Of a stretch of 64,000 nt of DNA, positions 1 to 8,574 are shown one piece after another. Each line of letters starts with the position of its first letter. Position 1 is the stretch's first letter. Source of the DNA: JAJZXY01 sp046706185 (GTDB taxonomy: Archaea; Thermoplasmatota; Thermoplasmata; Sysuiplasmatales; Sysuiplasmataceae); contig JBJKPR010000034.1 in assembly GCA_046706185.1 (NCBI GenBank), forward strand, positions 1 through 64,000, given 5' to 3'. The position numbers and the translations under genes were made by a program. The notes under the pieces are model-generated. The model worked only from the letters and a program-made list of their open reading frames with translations. It had not been told where the DNA came from and did not search any database.

Positions 1-298
1 TGTATTCAAGCAAAGGTCAAACAGGCACCGGCCTGAAAGAAAGAACTCTCTCCATCACCAGTGATGTAGGCGTTGGTCCAGGCTTTTCCAATTTTGCCAC
101 ATTGCCGCAATAAGGTAGACTTGTCAAGAAATGGTCAAATTAAGAAGGGCGATCCCATCGATCCCATCTCTTGTCATACTGAGACCATAGTTCCGTTGGA
201 AAAATATAACGGAACAACGGACAAGCTAGGAACTGAAAGAAACCTGTCGGACGCAAGAAAGGTTAGAATTTTTTCCCGCGCCAGAGCCTGAGAGAACT
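1..298. other. Leading stretch without a recognised gene
   Basis: No convincing coding region is seen here. An open frame of about 70 codons on the plus strand (73-291) has no recognisable motif and no ribosome-binding site. A short direct repeat, GATCCCATC twice, lies at about 150-168. The stretch probably holds the tail of whatever lies to the left plus upstream sequence of the UbiD-family gene. Confidence 0.4.
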
Positions 299-310
299 CT
301 TATTAATAAG
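299..310 (+). promoter_or_regulatory. Palindromic TATA-like element upstream of the UbiD-family gene
   Basis: CTTATTAATAAG is a perfect 12-base palindrome in an AT-rich pocket, about 74 bases ahead of the ATG at 379. If it acts as the TATA box, transcription would start near 331 and leave a leader of about 48 bases, which fits the strong Shine-Dalgarno sequence in front of this gene. The palindrome could equally be a repressor site. Seen directly; function inferred. Confidence 0.4.
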
Positions 311-378
311 AATGCGATATGCGAGGCTATGAAATTAAACCCCGGTGAAGGGATGTTTTGCCTAAGGAGGATTTAACC

Positions 379-2046
379 ATGACCACAAGGGAAACTGTAG
401 AGCAATCCCCGGTATCTTCTGGCACCGCACGTCCGTATGCAGACTTTAGAGAGCATTTGTCCGCCCTTGAAAGTCGAGATCTGCTCCGAAGAGTAAAGAA
501 AGAGGTGAAACTGGAGACCGAGATCCATCCTCTTGTCAGATTGCAGTTTCTTGGGCTCAAGGAAAATATGCGGAAGGGATTCATTTTCGAAAACGTTTCA
601 AATGCAAAGGGAAAGAAGTTCAACGGCTCTGTAGCAGTCGGTTGCCTTGCTGCTTCTCATGAAGTATATTCCATTGGCATGGGCTGTGGTCCTAACGAAG
701 TTGAGGCAAAGTGGAGAAACGCGCTAGCGAACCCGATTGAACCAAGGACAGTAAAGACTGGACCAGTTAAGGACGAAATACACAAGGGGGATAAACTCCT
801 GGAGCACGACGGGCTGGGGGAATTTCCATTCCCTATTTCCACGCCTGGCTTTGATAACGCACCCTACTTTACCGCTTGCGGTTTCGTCTCGAAGGATCCA
901 GAAACAGGGATACCGAATGCAGGCAACTACAGAGCACAGATCAAGTCACCAAGTCGTACGGGGCTGTTCACTGGGGGCGATCTGGTAACCCACTGGGAAA
1001 AGTGCAGGGCGATGGGTCGTGATCTCGAAGTCGCAGCTGTGATTGGCGCTGTTCCGGTATTCTCCTACACTGCAGTCACGAAGCTGCCTTACGGTCTGAG
1101 TGAATATGCTGTTGCAGGCGGCTTGCAGGGTGCACCGCTCGACCTTGTCAAATGCGAGACCGTGGATCTGGAAGTCCCTGCAACCGCGGAAATAGTTGTG
1201 GAGGGAATAATCAAAACGGACTACCTTGAACCCGAAGGGCCGTTTGGCGAGTCAAGTGGATATGTTGATCCGAGGACATTGAGCTTCGCTTTTGAGGCAA
1301 CTTGCATCACACACAGGAAGAACCCCGTTGTGGTCAGCATTCTCAGTCAATTCACGCCCAGCGAAAGCAGCAAGATTAAACACAGGGGAATGGAAAGCGT
1401 AACCCTCGACTATCTTCGCAAGAAGGGGTTCGACTCTGTCATAAAAGTTGCTCATGTAGAACCGTTGGTCAATCTGAGGCCCTATGTCGTAGTTCAGATG
1501 AAGAAGAAGGACGACGACGAGCCATGGAGAGTTATGGATGCTGTCCTCAATTACAGGCCAGAGTACGGCAAACTCCTGGTCTGTGTGGATGAGGACATAA
1601 ACCCCGAGGAACCGATGGCCGTAATCTGGGCAATATGCCACCGGGCTCAGCTCCAGAACGACTCCAAGTTAAGGCCTGGCAGGCAGACAAGGGGTCCTAT
1701 GCACTATATGAGAGGCGCCGCCGGTCAGAAGCCGCGTGATGATTCCGACGCATCCCTGATGATAGATGCAACGAAGAAATTCGATATGCCTCCTGTATCT
1801 CTTCCAACAAGGGAACACATGGAGCATGCTATTGACCTGTGGAAGGAGATGGGTCTGCCGGAATTGGAGCTTGGATCGCCGTGGTTTGGTTACTCATTAG
1901 GGTTCTGGCCGGACGAGCTCGCCCAGGAAGCAAAACTGGCGGTCAGTGGCGACTTCTACCAGACAGGGGAGAAGCTGCGCAAACGTAAGGTGGAACTGAA
2001 AAAGGACGAGAGTCCCAGAGACGCCAGGCACCGGTGGACTTTCTGA
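379..2046 (+). CDS. UbiD-family (prenylated-FMN) decarboxylase
   Basis: A 555-residue protein of the UbiD family, whose members reversibly decarboxylate aromatic or alpha,beta-unsaturated acids with prenylated FMN. The family core is visible: the NAGNYRAQ segment carrying the catalytic Arg, the EGPFGESSGY segment carrying the Glu network, and the HRKNPVVVS strand. The start is the ATG at 379 because AAGGAGG at 364-370 sits eight bases upstream; a TTG at 358 is in frame but lies before that site. The length is normal or slightly long for UbiD. No UbiX-type prenyltransferase is in the window, so cofactor supply must come from elsewhere. The substrate cannot be told; the molybdenum hydroxylase and amidohydrolase nearby suggest aromatic or heterocyclic acid breakdown. 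Confidence 0.85.
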   Translation: MTTRETVEQSPVSSGTARPYADFREHLSALESRDLLRRVKKEVKLETEIHPLVRLQFLGLKENMRKGFIFENVSNAKGKKFNGSVAVGCLAASHEVYSIGMGCGPNEVEAKWRNALANPIEPRTVKTGPVKDEIHKGDKLLEHDGLGEFPFPISTPGFDNAPYFTACGFVSKDPETGIPNAGNYRAQIKSPSRTGLFTGGDLVTHWEKCRAMGRDLEVAAVIGAVPVFSYTAVTKLPYGLSEYAVAGGLQGAPLDLVKCETVDLEVPATAEIVVEGIIKTDYLEPEGPFGESSGYVDPRTLSFAFEATCITHRKNPVVVSILSQFTPSESSKIKHRGMESVTLDYLRKKGFDSVIKVAHVEPLVNLRPYVVVQMKKKDDDEPWRVMDAVLNYRPEYGKLLVCVDEDINPEEPMAVIWAICHRAQLQNDSKLRPGRQTRGPMHYMRGAAGQKPRDDSDASLMIDATKKFDMPPVSLPTREHMEHAIDLWKEMGLPELELGSPWFGYSLGFWPDELAQEAKLAVSGDFYQTGEKLRKRKVELKKDESPRDARHRWTF

Positions 2047-2060
2047 TCACTTCAGAATGA

Positions 2061-2093
2061 CGCAGCAAACACATTCATAGTCTGTTTGCTGCG
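2061..2093 (+). terminator. Strong hairpin after the UbiD-family gene
   Basis: CGCAGCAAAC and GTTTGCTGCG pair in a perfect 10-base stem around a 13-base loop, beginning 15 bases after the stop codon. No T-run follows, so it may stabilise or process the 3' end rather than act as an intrinsic terminator. The rest of the gap to 2343 shows no gene. Confidence 0.4.
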
Positions 2094-2343
2094 CCGCCGC
2101 TCGGCGTGTTAGCCCCTGCCGTCTCTGCAGCCCTGTAACTGGACTCTGTACCGGTACGCCGCCGGTGCAGCTGCACTGTATGTCCGGTCTATTTGAGCAG
2201 GAATTGAACTCCCTTGATGCTCGAGCGCAGGCTATGAATATCGACTGAAGCCGGCTGACCCTGCGGCAGGGATGATTCCGAAAGTGCCTTTGTCCTCTGA
2301 AGATAACGGGGGAAGGGACCGGGCATAGAGAGGTGAAGTAGTG

Positions 2344-2814
2344 CTACGGGTTCTCCGAGGCATATTTCCTGATGTTCTCGAACTCCTCAGAGTAAGGCGC
2401 AATGGTATTCGTTTCGCTGAACCTGAGCTCGGAAACGAACGGTGCGCTTTCTGAATAGTCTTCAAGCACATCTGAGACTTCGAGGTTGTATAGCCTGTCC
2501 TTCGGGTGGTCCCACTCGCTTGTTTTGGCGGTTCTACACTTGATGTAGAAAACGGCGGGCTTCACCTGCACTATAAGCGTGGCGATATTCTGTTTCTGCA
2601 GGTAGCCTTCAGTCTTTGTTCCCATGTGAATTCCAACATAAACCCTGTCTGGTCGTGGCGCGACTACCTGATAGGGAGAGAGCAGTGCCGCATGCGGAAA
2701 CCCGTCATCATCCCTTACGACAAGGAATATCGCAGTATTCTGCCTATTCGGATTATCATGCCGCAGTTGCTCGTATAATGCCGGAGGAAGGTTCTTGCCA
2801 AGTGACTTGGACAT
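2344..2814 (-). CDS. Pyridoxamine-5'-phosphate-oxidase-like FMN-binding split-barrel protein
   Basis: A 156-residue soluble protein that reads like a flavin-reductase/PNPOx-like split barrel: strands such as NTAIFLVVRDDDGFPHAALL, VYVGIHMGTKT and IATLIVQVKPAVFYIKC alternate as in that fold. Proteins of this group bind FMN or F420 and reduce small substrates or act as general stress oxidoreductases. The ATG at 2814 follows a weak GATGAT purine stretch. It stands alone on the minus strand with no tight partner. The family call is from pattern only; a specific substrate cannot be given. Confidence 0.55.
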   Translation of the reverse strand: MSKSLGKNLPPALYEQLRHDNPNRQNTAIFLVVRDDDGFPHAALLSPYQVVAPRPDRVYVGIHMGTKTEGYLQKQNIATLIVQVKPAVFYIKCRTAKTSEWDHPKDRLYNLEVSDVLEDYSESAPFVSELRFSETNTIAPYSEEFENIRKYASENP

Positions 2815-2995
2815 TCAAATCATCTCGTTCCCTTTATTGCACAAAGAGTGTGATTCCTGTGAATCAATTTCTATCCTTGTCACTCCATCACGAGTTGATG
2901 CAAACATGCGTCTCAAACAGGGCAACGGAGTACCTGACAAGCGATAATGCGAATGCAGTAGGTAAATTTTGCGAATGGAAAAACCCCTCCCAGTA

Positions 2996-3179
2996 AGGTT
3001 CCTGAAGGACAGGACACCGATGCTGGCCACACGCAGTTTTTCCCTCACAGGTCTTGTGGACTGCGTCATAGTTCTGGACCACGGATGCACTGACGAGGGG
3101 GTGGGGCGCCGGCGCTGTCTGAAGGGTGCTGAAGGCTCTCCAGCTGTATGATTGCCAAAGGCAGGTTTTCAAACTGATG
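2996..3179 (+). pseudogene. Relic of the 3' end of an ABC exporter gene
   Basis: Translation gives RFLKDRTPMLATRSFSL and then LVDCVIVLDHG, matching the end of the intact ABC exporter subunit at 19877-21655 (RFLKDKTLILITHRFSL, LVDSVIVLDHG). After a frameshift near 3100 the match resumes to the last codons: LQLYDCQRQVFKLM here against SQLYEYQRQDYELM there. The switch-loop His is lost and the stop codon has drifted. The remaining gap sequence (2815-3286) shows no gene, and the minus-strand open frames across it are antisense shadows of the relic. Confidence 0.8.
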
Positions 3180-3286
3180 CAGTCATCCATATGAACCTGT
3201 GCTCCGGTCAGCAGATACCTCGGTGATCGCCCACAGCCGCAAGTGCACCGCGTGACAAGGAATTGCCAGATATACTCCACGGGCGC

Positions 3287-4243
3287 TCAGAGCCGTAGAA
3301 TTCTCCGAATGTTCCCCTCTAGGATGTCTGCCTTTTCCTTCTCCGACAGGCTGCTCTCCTTCACAATGCGGGGGTAACCTGCCAGGCGGGGCTTTCCGCC
3401 GTTCGGTCCGTGAGGGTAGTCTGTTCCAAGAATCAATCTCTTTGAGCCAAAGACATTGTACCCGCACATGAATGCGGCTTCACTGCCCCCGACGGCAACG
3501 TCGTAGTAGAATCGCTTGAAGCTCCGCAGCAAGCCCTTGTCCTGGTAGGATTCAACCATCCTCCCGCCGAAGAAAGGAATCATGCCGCCAAGATGATGGG
3601 CGATGACTGGAAGCTGAGGGTATTTCTTTGCTATTCCTGAAAAGACAAGCCTTGAAAGTGCAAGCGACGTGTCGAACGGCCATCCAAGCACATGCATCAG
3701 GTCATATTCCTTCTCATAAGTCCGGCCGGCCGGCGGGCTGTTGGCAGGATGCAGATAGACAGGCATTCGCAGCTCTGCTGCACTTTCCCAGAGATCGCCG
3801 AACGTGTCTATTGCCCTTCCGTGAACGTTCGTTGGAACGTTCACTCCTTTCAGTCCAAGCTCAGTTTTTGCTCTTCTGAGCTCCTCATGGATGTCATCCT
3901 TGCTGCTGAGCAGTGGCACGGCACCCACAGCCCATATCCTGCCATTTGACTCCCTGGCAATCTGAGCCATGGAGTCATTCAGCAGTCGTGTCAGCGACAG
4001 GTTCTGTTTGGGAAGCGGCAGGAGGTTAGGGTCGAGATACGCAACCGGTGAGGCAACCTCCGCATCGATGCCGTATTCATCCATATTCTGAAATCGATGG
4101 TCCAGGTCACAGAACTGCGGAAAGTTCTTGTTGAGACGATCCTGTCTCTGAACGGCTGCACCAACGGTCTCATTTCTGTAGCGTCTCAGTGAATCCACGT
4201 ACGCCAGGGGGATAATGTGGCAGTATGCATCTATTACTTTCAA
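3287..4243 (-). CDS. Amidohydrolase-2 family TIM-barrel hydrolase/decarboxylase
   Basis: A protein of about 318 residues of the amidohydrolase-2 (ACMSD-like) family, which hydrolyses or decarboxylates small organic acids with one metal ion. Visible elements are the N-terminal VIDAYCHIIP, the barrel His in VYLHPANS, AHHLGG and the C-terminal GTDYPHG. The first His of the usual HxH is Tyr (DAYCH), a variation that also occurs in DxDxH members. The TTG at 4243 is chosen because GAGAGGG lies just upstream and it starts one base after the stop of the FAD-subunit gene; a longer frame to 4291 would overlap that gene by 47 bases. It is the last gene of the molybdenum hydroxylase operon. Confidence 0.8.
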   Translation of the reverse strand: MKVIDAYCHIIPLAYVDSLRRYRNETVGAAVQRQDRLNKNFPQFCDLDHRFQNMDEYGIDAEVASPVAYLDPNLLPLPKQNLSLTRLLNDSMAQIARESNGRIWAVGAVPLLSSKDDIHEELRRAKTELGLKGVNVPTNVHGRAIDTFGDLWESAAELRMPVYLHPANSPPAGRTYEKEYDLMHVLGWPFDTSLALSRLVFSGIAKKYPQLPVIAHHLGGMIPFFGGRMVESYQDKGLLRSFKRFYYDVAVGGSEAAFMCGYNVFGSKRLILGTDYPHGPNGGKPRLAGYPRIVKESSLSEKEKADILEGNIRRILRL

Positions 4244-4244
4244 T

Positions 4245-5237
4245 TCAAACCCTCTCTGATAAGTGTCCCAGTGCTGACGAGAATAATCCAATCGCTATAT
4301 CAATCTTGTAGCCGTTGTGTGGAAGAGGTTTCGGGTGCAGGAGCACTTTTGCCTGTGCCTGTTCCACCAGGTCACTGTTCAATTTCTTCCCCTTCAGAAA
4401 ACCCTCAACCGTCTTTTCCCTCAACGGTCCTGTTCCGACCGCGCCGAAGATCACGTTTGCCCGTTCTATGACGGAGTCTTTGGTCTTCACCGCCACAGCC
4501 ACAGAGCCGAGGGCAAAATCCCAGACGCCCCTTATTCTGGCCTTGCGGAAACAGGCAGCCAGTTTCCTGGATTCTGCAGGCAGTATCACATCAGTCACAA
4601 ACTCGTCCGGCCCAAGCACGTGAGACTGGATCCTCCCGTTCAGCATGACTTCCCCTGGTATTAGCTTCTCAATGCTCATTTCCTTCTTTCCTTTTGGACT
4701 CGCTATCCTGACTCTTGCATCGAGCGCTATAAGCGAAATTGCAAGGTCGCCATGGAACGTGGCATAGGATCTGTCGGCGCCCATGACCGACTGGTAGTAC
4801 CTGTTGTCGCCTGTTTCTGCATAACACTGGTCGCCCCCATTTCGCCAGCACCTGTAGTTGCTTCTGAAGTACGGGCACCAGACATCCTGGGTCAGCCCTC
4901 CGCCGACAGTTGACTGATTTCTCAATTCGGGTGAAGAGATTTGCTGTATTGTCTCTCCTATCAAGGGATAGGCGTTGATTGCTTCCGACCTGGAAACTTC
5001 TGTGAGCGTACAGGTTGCCCCGATTCTCAGCGACCCGTCTTCAAGCACATCTATCTTCTTGAGTTCCTTGATATTCTTGATGTCGACAAGATGTGTTGGT
5101 GTGGTCAGCAATCGGTTCTTCAACCTGCTGAGTATATCAGTACCTCCAGCGTAGACAGCGGCACTCTTTCCCTCCGCTGCAAGCACCTCAAGGGCCTCTT
5201 CGACAGTGGCCGGCTGATACAGGGTGACCGGCTTCAT
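4245..5237 (-). CDS. Molybdenum hydroxylase FAD-binding (medium, CoxM/XdhB-like) subunit
   Basis: A 330-residue FAD-binding subunit of a xanthine dehydrogenase/CO dehydrogenase-family enzyme. It would pass electrons from the iron-sulfur clusters through FAD to an acceptor. The FAD motifs are AGGTDILSRLKNRL near residue 30 and STVGGG near residue 110. After STVGGG comes a Cys-bearing insertion (VWCPYF, YRCWRNGG, DQCYAETG) like the one that binds an extra 4Fe-4S cluster in 4-hydroxybenzoyl-CoA reductase-type subunits. The position usually occupied by the last Cys of that insertion reads GADRSYATFHGDLA and has none. The ATG overlaps the stop of the upstream fused subunit by four bases (ATGA), so the two are translationally coupled. 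Confidence 0.88.
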   Translation of the reverse strand: MKPVTLYQPATVEEALEVLAAEGKSAAVYAGGTDILSRLKNRLLTTPTHLVDIKNIKELKKIDVLEDGSLRIGATCTLTEVSRSEAINAYPLIGETIQQISSPELRNQSTVGGGLTQDVWCPYFRSNYRCWRNGGDQCYAETGDNRYYQSVMGADRSYATFHGDLAISLIALDARVRIASPKGKKEMSIEKLIPGEVMLNGRIQSHVLGPDEFVTDVILPAESRKLAACFRKARIRGVWDFALGSVAVAVKTKDSVIERANVIFGAVGTGPLREKTVEGFLKGKKLNSDLVEQAQAKVLLHPKPLPHNGYKIDIAIGLFSSALGHLSERV

Positions 5238-8230
5238 TGCCTGTACGCCTCCCTGAGTTCGGAGAGGACCCTATCCTGCGATATGGGGTGCTCGCGGATC
5301 CTTATGCCCACAGCATTGTAGATTGCATTTGTAATCGCGCTGGGGACGGCCCCTATCGTGGTCTCGGCAAAACTCTTGTAACCGAAGTACCACCTCGGCT
5401 CAAGGCTGTCAACGAAAATGTGATCCACCTGTTCGGGTACTTCCATGAACGTAGGCATCCTGTACGAGAGGAAGCCGACGCTGTACAGCGCGCGGCCCGG
5501 CGCCTCCGAATCCCACGGCAGGGACTCCGCTGTTGCGTTCAGTCCCTGCAGAAATGCCCCGTCCATCTCGCTTTCTGCAAGCAGCGGATTGATTACCTTT
5601 CCCGAATCATGCGTATCCACAAGCCGTTTTATCTTGTATGCACCAGTCAGGATGTCAACTTCCACTTCCACAAAACAGGCACCAACGCTCCTTATGAGCG
5701 CTCTGCCTTTACCTGTACCCGTCCTGGTATGGCCGTCATGGCGAATGTGACCACCTGCAGAAGCGGCCAGCTCGCCGAAGCTGATCTTCATGGCGCCGTC
5801 TGCCGTCGAGACAAAGCCTTCCTTCAGCAACAGTCCGCTTACATCCACACCAAGTGAGGCGGCGCCCCTCTTGAGAAGATCTTCCTTAAGCTTCTCGGCC
5901 GCAGCCAATGCGGCCCCGCCCTGCAGTGTGTTGGTACGTCCGCCAAGCCACATGCCCGTCTTCAGGTCGATATCCGAATCGCCCCATTCAACATGTATGT
6001 TCTGAAGGGATGTGAACCCGAGAATCTCACCCACGGTCTGTACGATGCCTGTGTCATGGTCAGTACCGCTTTCCGACATTGCATTCCTGATTAGCACGTC
6101 TCCACCGGAGTCGAGCTCTATTTCTGACGAGAACTCCTCGCCCTGCGAAATGGCATATCCTTCTTCTCCCTCCTTCCATGCCAGGTGGCCACCGTGATGA
6201 TCGGAAATGCTCATTCCGATCCCTGTTACAAACCTTCCAGTCATCTGACCGGGTTCTTTCTTTCTCCTGTTCCATCCAAATGCTTTCGCTCCTTCCTCGA
6301 TTACCTCTCTAGATGCATACGAGTCGAAGGTCAGCGATCCTTTTTCAACCTCGGGTTTTTGCGTGAATTCCTTGCCCCAATCTGATATAGGAGCCAGTTT
6401 CTGCCCCGGTCTCGCTGCAAACTTCAGCCTGAACTCTACAGGATCAACATTCAACAGTTCCGCGACTTCATCCATGACGCACTCAAATGCCCATTTGAAT
6501 TCCTGTTGCGTATTACTGCGAGAAGCACCCACTGGCGGCGTATTGCTCTTGTAGCAGTATGCCTTGAATTCCCAGTTTGGTATGTTGGTTCCGTACAGTA
6601 TCAGCTCGTCTCTTGCACTTTCGTTCATCGGCCCTCCTCCACCTGGTGGGACGTCTAGGTTGCCTGCAATCTGGAACGTCTCGTACCGGATCGAGACGAT
6701 GCTCTTTTCCTTTGTATTCAAACCGACTTTGAACTTCGACACGACTTCAGGCTTGACGCTGATCTGACCAAGCTCTTCGCGCTTGTTCAGCATGTACTTC
6801 ACTGGCCTGTTCGTGACCTTTGCAGCATATGCAACAAGGCCATCCAGCGGATGCAGCACCATTCTGGCACCGAATGTGCCCCCATTCCACCTGTCAATGT
6901 AGTGTACGTCGGAAGGCGCAACTCCCAGCCATTTGGCCAGCATTCCCTGGGCGTTGTGGATGCCCTGACTCATGCCCCAAAAGGTCAGCTTATCCCCCTC
7001 CCACCTGGCAACACCACTTACAGGCTGCAGAGGAACAATGGTGGCGCCCCTGAAATGGTAGGTGAACTCCTTTACCAGGTCGGAATTCAGAAAGCCCTCT
7101 TCGACATCACCGTGCTGCCACTTTGCAGTCGCGCCAGGACAGTAGGCCGGATCCTCCTTTTGGGTCTGGAGAAGATTACCTTCAGGGCGGAGCTTTACTG
7201 CATCTGGTGAAAGCGCCTGTTCCACGCTTACCACGTGCGGCAGTGTTTCATAATCGACTTTGATTGCATCAATGGCATCTTCAGCCTGATGTTCTGATTC
7301 GGCCACAACTAGAGCCACTATATCACCTTCATACATCAGCTCCTTGCTCATGGGATTTGAGGAAGGCGCGTTCATGCAAGTCAGTATCAGTTTCACTCCC
7401 GGCAGGCTTTCAGCCTCACCTGCGTCAATGTTCCTTATTCGTGCATGGGGGTGGGGGGAACCAAGAAACTTGGCGTAAAGCGAGTCTGGCAAAACCACTC
7501 TGGTCGCGTACTCAGCCTTTCCCAGGAACTTTGGAAAGGATATCTCTCTTACCGCAGGATATGCGTGACCGACCAGGTTCAGGTCTTTTGGAGGGTACCC
7601 CTGCCATTTCTTTGTGGCAATCTTTCGATCGCCTTCGATAAGTGTGTCTCCAGGAAAGTGCCCTCCTCCAGTCGAGTAGTCCCGCTCCATAGGCATCGAA
7701 AATACTCTGCTATGATCGGCGCTCGCCTGCGGGATTTTCCCCGCAGTACCCGAGAGCTGGCTTGCCTCCAGCACGGACCTGACAATAGCCAGATAAGTGC
7801 CACACCTGCAGAGGTGGCCACCCAGTGCTTCCTTTATTTCCTCGACGGTCGGCGAATGATTCCTCGTCAACAGCGCCCTTGCCGCGACGATCCATCCCGA
7901 CGTGCAATAGCCGCACTGTGCAGCATGGTTGTTATATCCAGTCTGCTGGAGAATGTCGGGCTTGTCTTTGCTGCCCAATCCTTCGATAGTGACAATTTCC
8001 TTTCCTATAACGTCCGATGCCAGTATATGGCAGGAGTAGATCGGATCGCCGTCGACAAGAACAGTGCAGGCACCGCATGAAGCCTGGTTGCAGCTTCTCG
8101 GGGTACCGACAAGCCCCAGTTTCTCCGACAGGACTTCCCACAAAGTTGTGCGCGCCTCAAACTCTGCCCGGTAGGATTTACCGTTGACACTAAACTCTGA
8201 ATTGATCCTTTCAACTGAATTCAAACTCAT
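5234..8230 (-). CDS. Fused 2Fe-2S and molybdopterin subunits of a xanthine dehydrogenase-family molybdenum hydroxylase
   Basis: A 998-residue fusion. Residues about 10-165 are the CoxS-type iron-sulfur part: a plant-type 2Fe-2S site (CNQASCGAC followed by a later Cys) and the helical 2Fe-2S site (CGYCTSG and CRCG). After a linker, the rest is the molybdopterin-binding large subunit, with GGTFGAR, the substrate-side segment around GASRSNTQQEF, and the C-terminal AETTIGAVPSAITNAI carrying the expected active-site Glu. Such enzymes hydroxylate heterocycles or aldehydes, or reduce CoA-aromatics. Large and small subunits are usually separate proteins or fused in XDH order with the FAD domain between them; here FAD is a separate gene. 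The start is the ATG at 8230 because the reading frame upstream of it (to 8353) lacks family sequence. Substrate unknown. Confidence 0.88.
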   Translation of the reverse strand: MSLNSVERINSEFSVNGKSYRAEFEARTTLWEVLSEKLGLVGTPRSCNQASCGACTVLVDGDPIYSCHILASDVIGKEIVTIEGLGSKDKPDILQQTGYNNHAAQCGYCTSGWIVAARALLTRNHSPTVEEIKEALGGHLCRCGTYLAIVRSVLEASQLSGTAGKIPQASADHSRVFSMPMERDYSTGGGHFPGDTLIEGDRKIATKKWQGYPPKDLNLVGHAYPAVREISFPKFLGKAEYATRVVLPDSLYAKFLGSPHPHARIRNIDAGEAESLPGVKLILTCMNAPSSNPMSKELMYEGDIVALVVAESEHQAEDAIDAIKVDYETLPHVVSVEQALSPDAVKLRPEGNLLQTQKEDPAYCPGATAKWQHGDVEEGFLNSDLVKEFTYHFRGATIVPLQPVSGVARWEGDKLTFWGMSQGIHNAQGMLAKWLGVAPSDVHYIDRWNGGTFGARMVLHPLDGLVAYAAKVTNRPVKYMLNKREELGQISVKPEVVSKFKVGLNTKEKSIVSIRYETFQIAGNLDVPPGGGGPMNESARDELILYGTNIPNWEFKAYCYKSNTPPVGASRSNTQQEFKWAFECVMDEVAELLNVDPVEFRLKFAARPGQKLAPISDWGKEFTQKPEVEKGSLTFDSYASREVIEEGAKAFGWNRRKKEPGQMTGRFVTGIGMSISDHHGGHLAWKEGEEGYAISQGEEFSSEIELDSGGDVLIRNAMSESGTDHDTGIVQTVGEILGFTSLQNIHVEWGDSDIDLKTGMWLGGRTNTLQGGAALAAAEKLKEDLLKRGAASLGVDVSGLLLKEGFVSTADGAMKISFGELAASAGGHIRHDGHTRTGTGKGRALIRSVGACFVEVEVDILTGAYKIKRLVDTHDSGKVINPLLAESEMDGAFLQGLNATAESLPWDSEAPGRALYSVGFLSYRMPTFMEVPEQVDHIFVDSLEPRWYFGYKSFAETTIGAVPSAITNAIYNAVGIRIREHPISQDRVLSELREAYRQ

Positions 8231-8574
8231 TTTGACTTCACTTGCCCTTTTCCTAGACCCAAGCTGTCCTGCATAATCGGCACCTCGAACCCTGCGTATC
8301 GGTAGAATATTGTGCTTCAAACATTTGCCTAATTTTTTCCCTGCAAGTAGCAAATTTATCCACTGAACTGCCGGATCAGTTGCTGTTTATCCTCATGATT
8401 CTCGGATAGATAAAGTTTACAATGCGGCCCTCGGCTGTAAGCTAATCAACAGGATTTTCCAGCTGCGATTCATGCCTGTTTGCTCAATTAGGTTCTTGTC
8501 ATCCTTGTCTATGGGATGCTCAATCAGTGAACAAGTGAGTATGACATAAAATTTTTATAGACAGAGAATTATGT
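8231..8574. promoter_or_regulatory. Divergent promoter region between the molybdenum hydroxylase operon and the M24 gene
   Basis: This 344-base gap separates two genes that diverge. On the plus strand a T-rich TATA-like run (TTTTTATA, 8552-8559) lies about 20-30 bases ahead of the M24 gene start, so that transcript is probably leaderless. On the minus strand AAATTTAT around 8351-8358 and an AT pocket at 8302-8315 are candidate TATA boxes for the operon, which would then have a leader of roughly 50-100 bases. No gene is seen. Confidence 0.45.

Noticed and set aside
2815..3090. Minus-strand frame across the ABC relic
   Set aside because: It is the antisense shadow of the relic; the same kind of shadow frame exists opposite the intact exporter gene.
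8231..8353. Longer N-terminus for the fused molybdenum hydroxylase
   Set aside because: The extra 41 residues are basic and unlike iron-sulfur subunits; an AT-rich promoter-like site falls inside.
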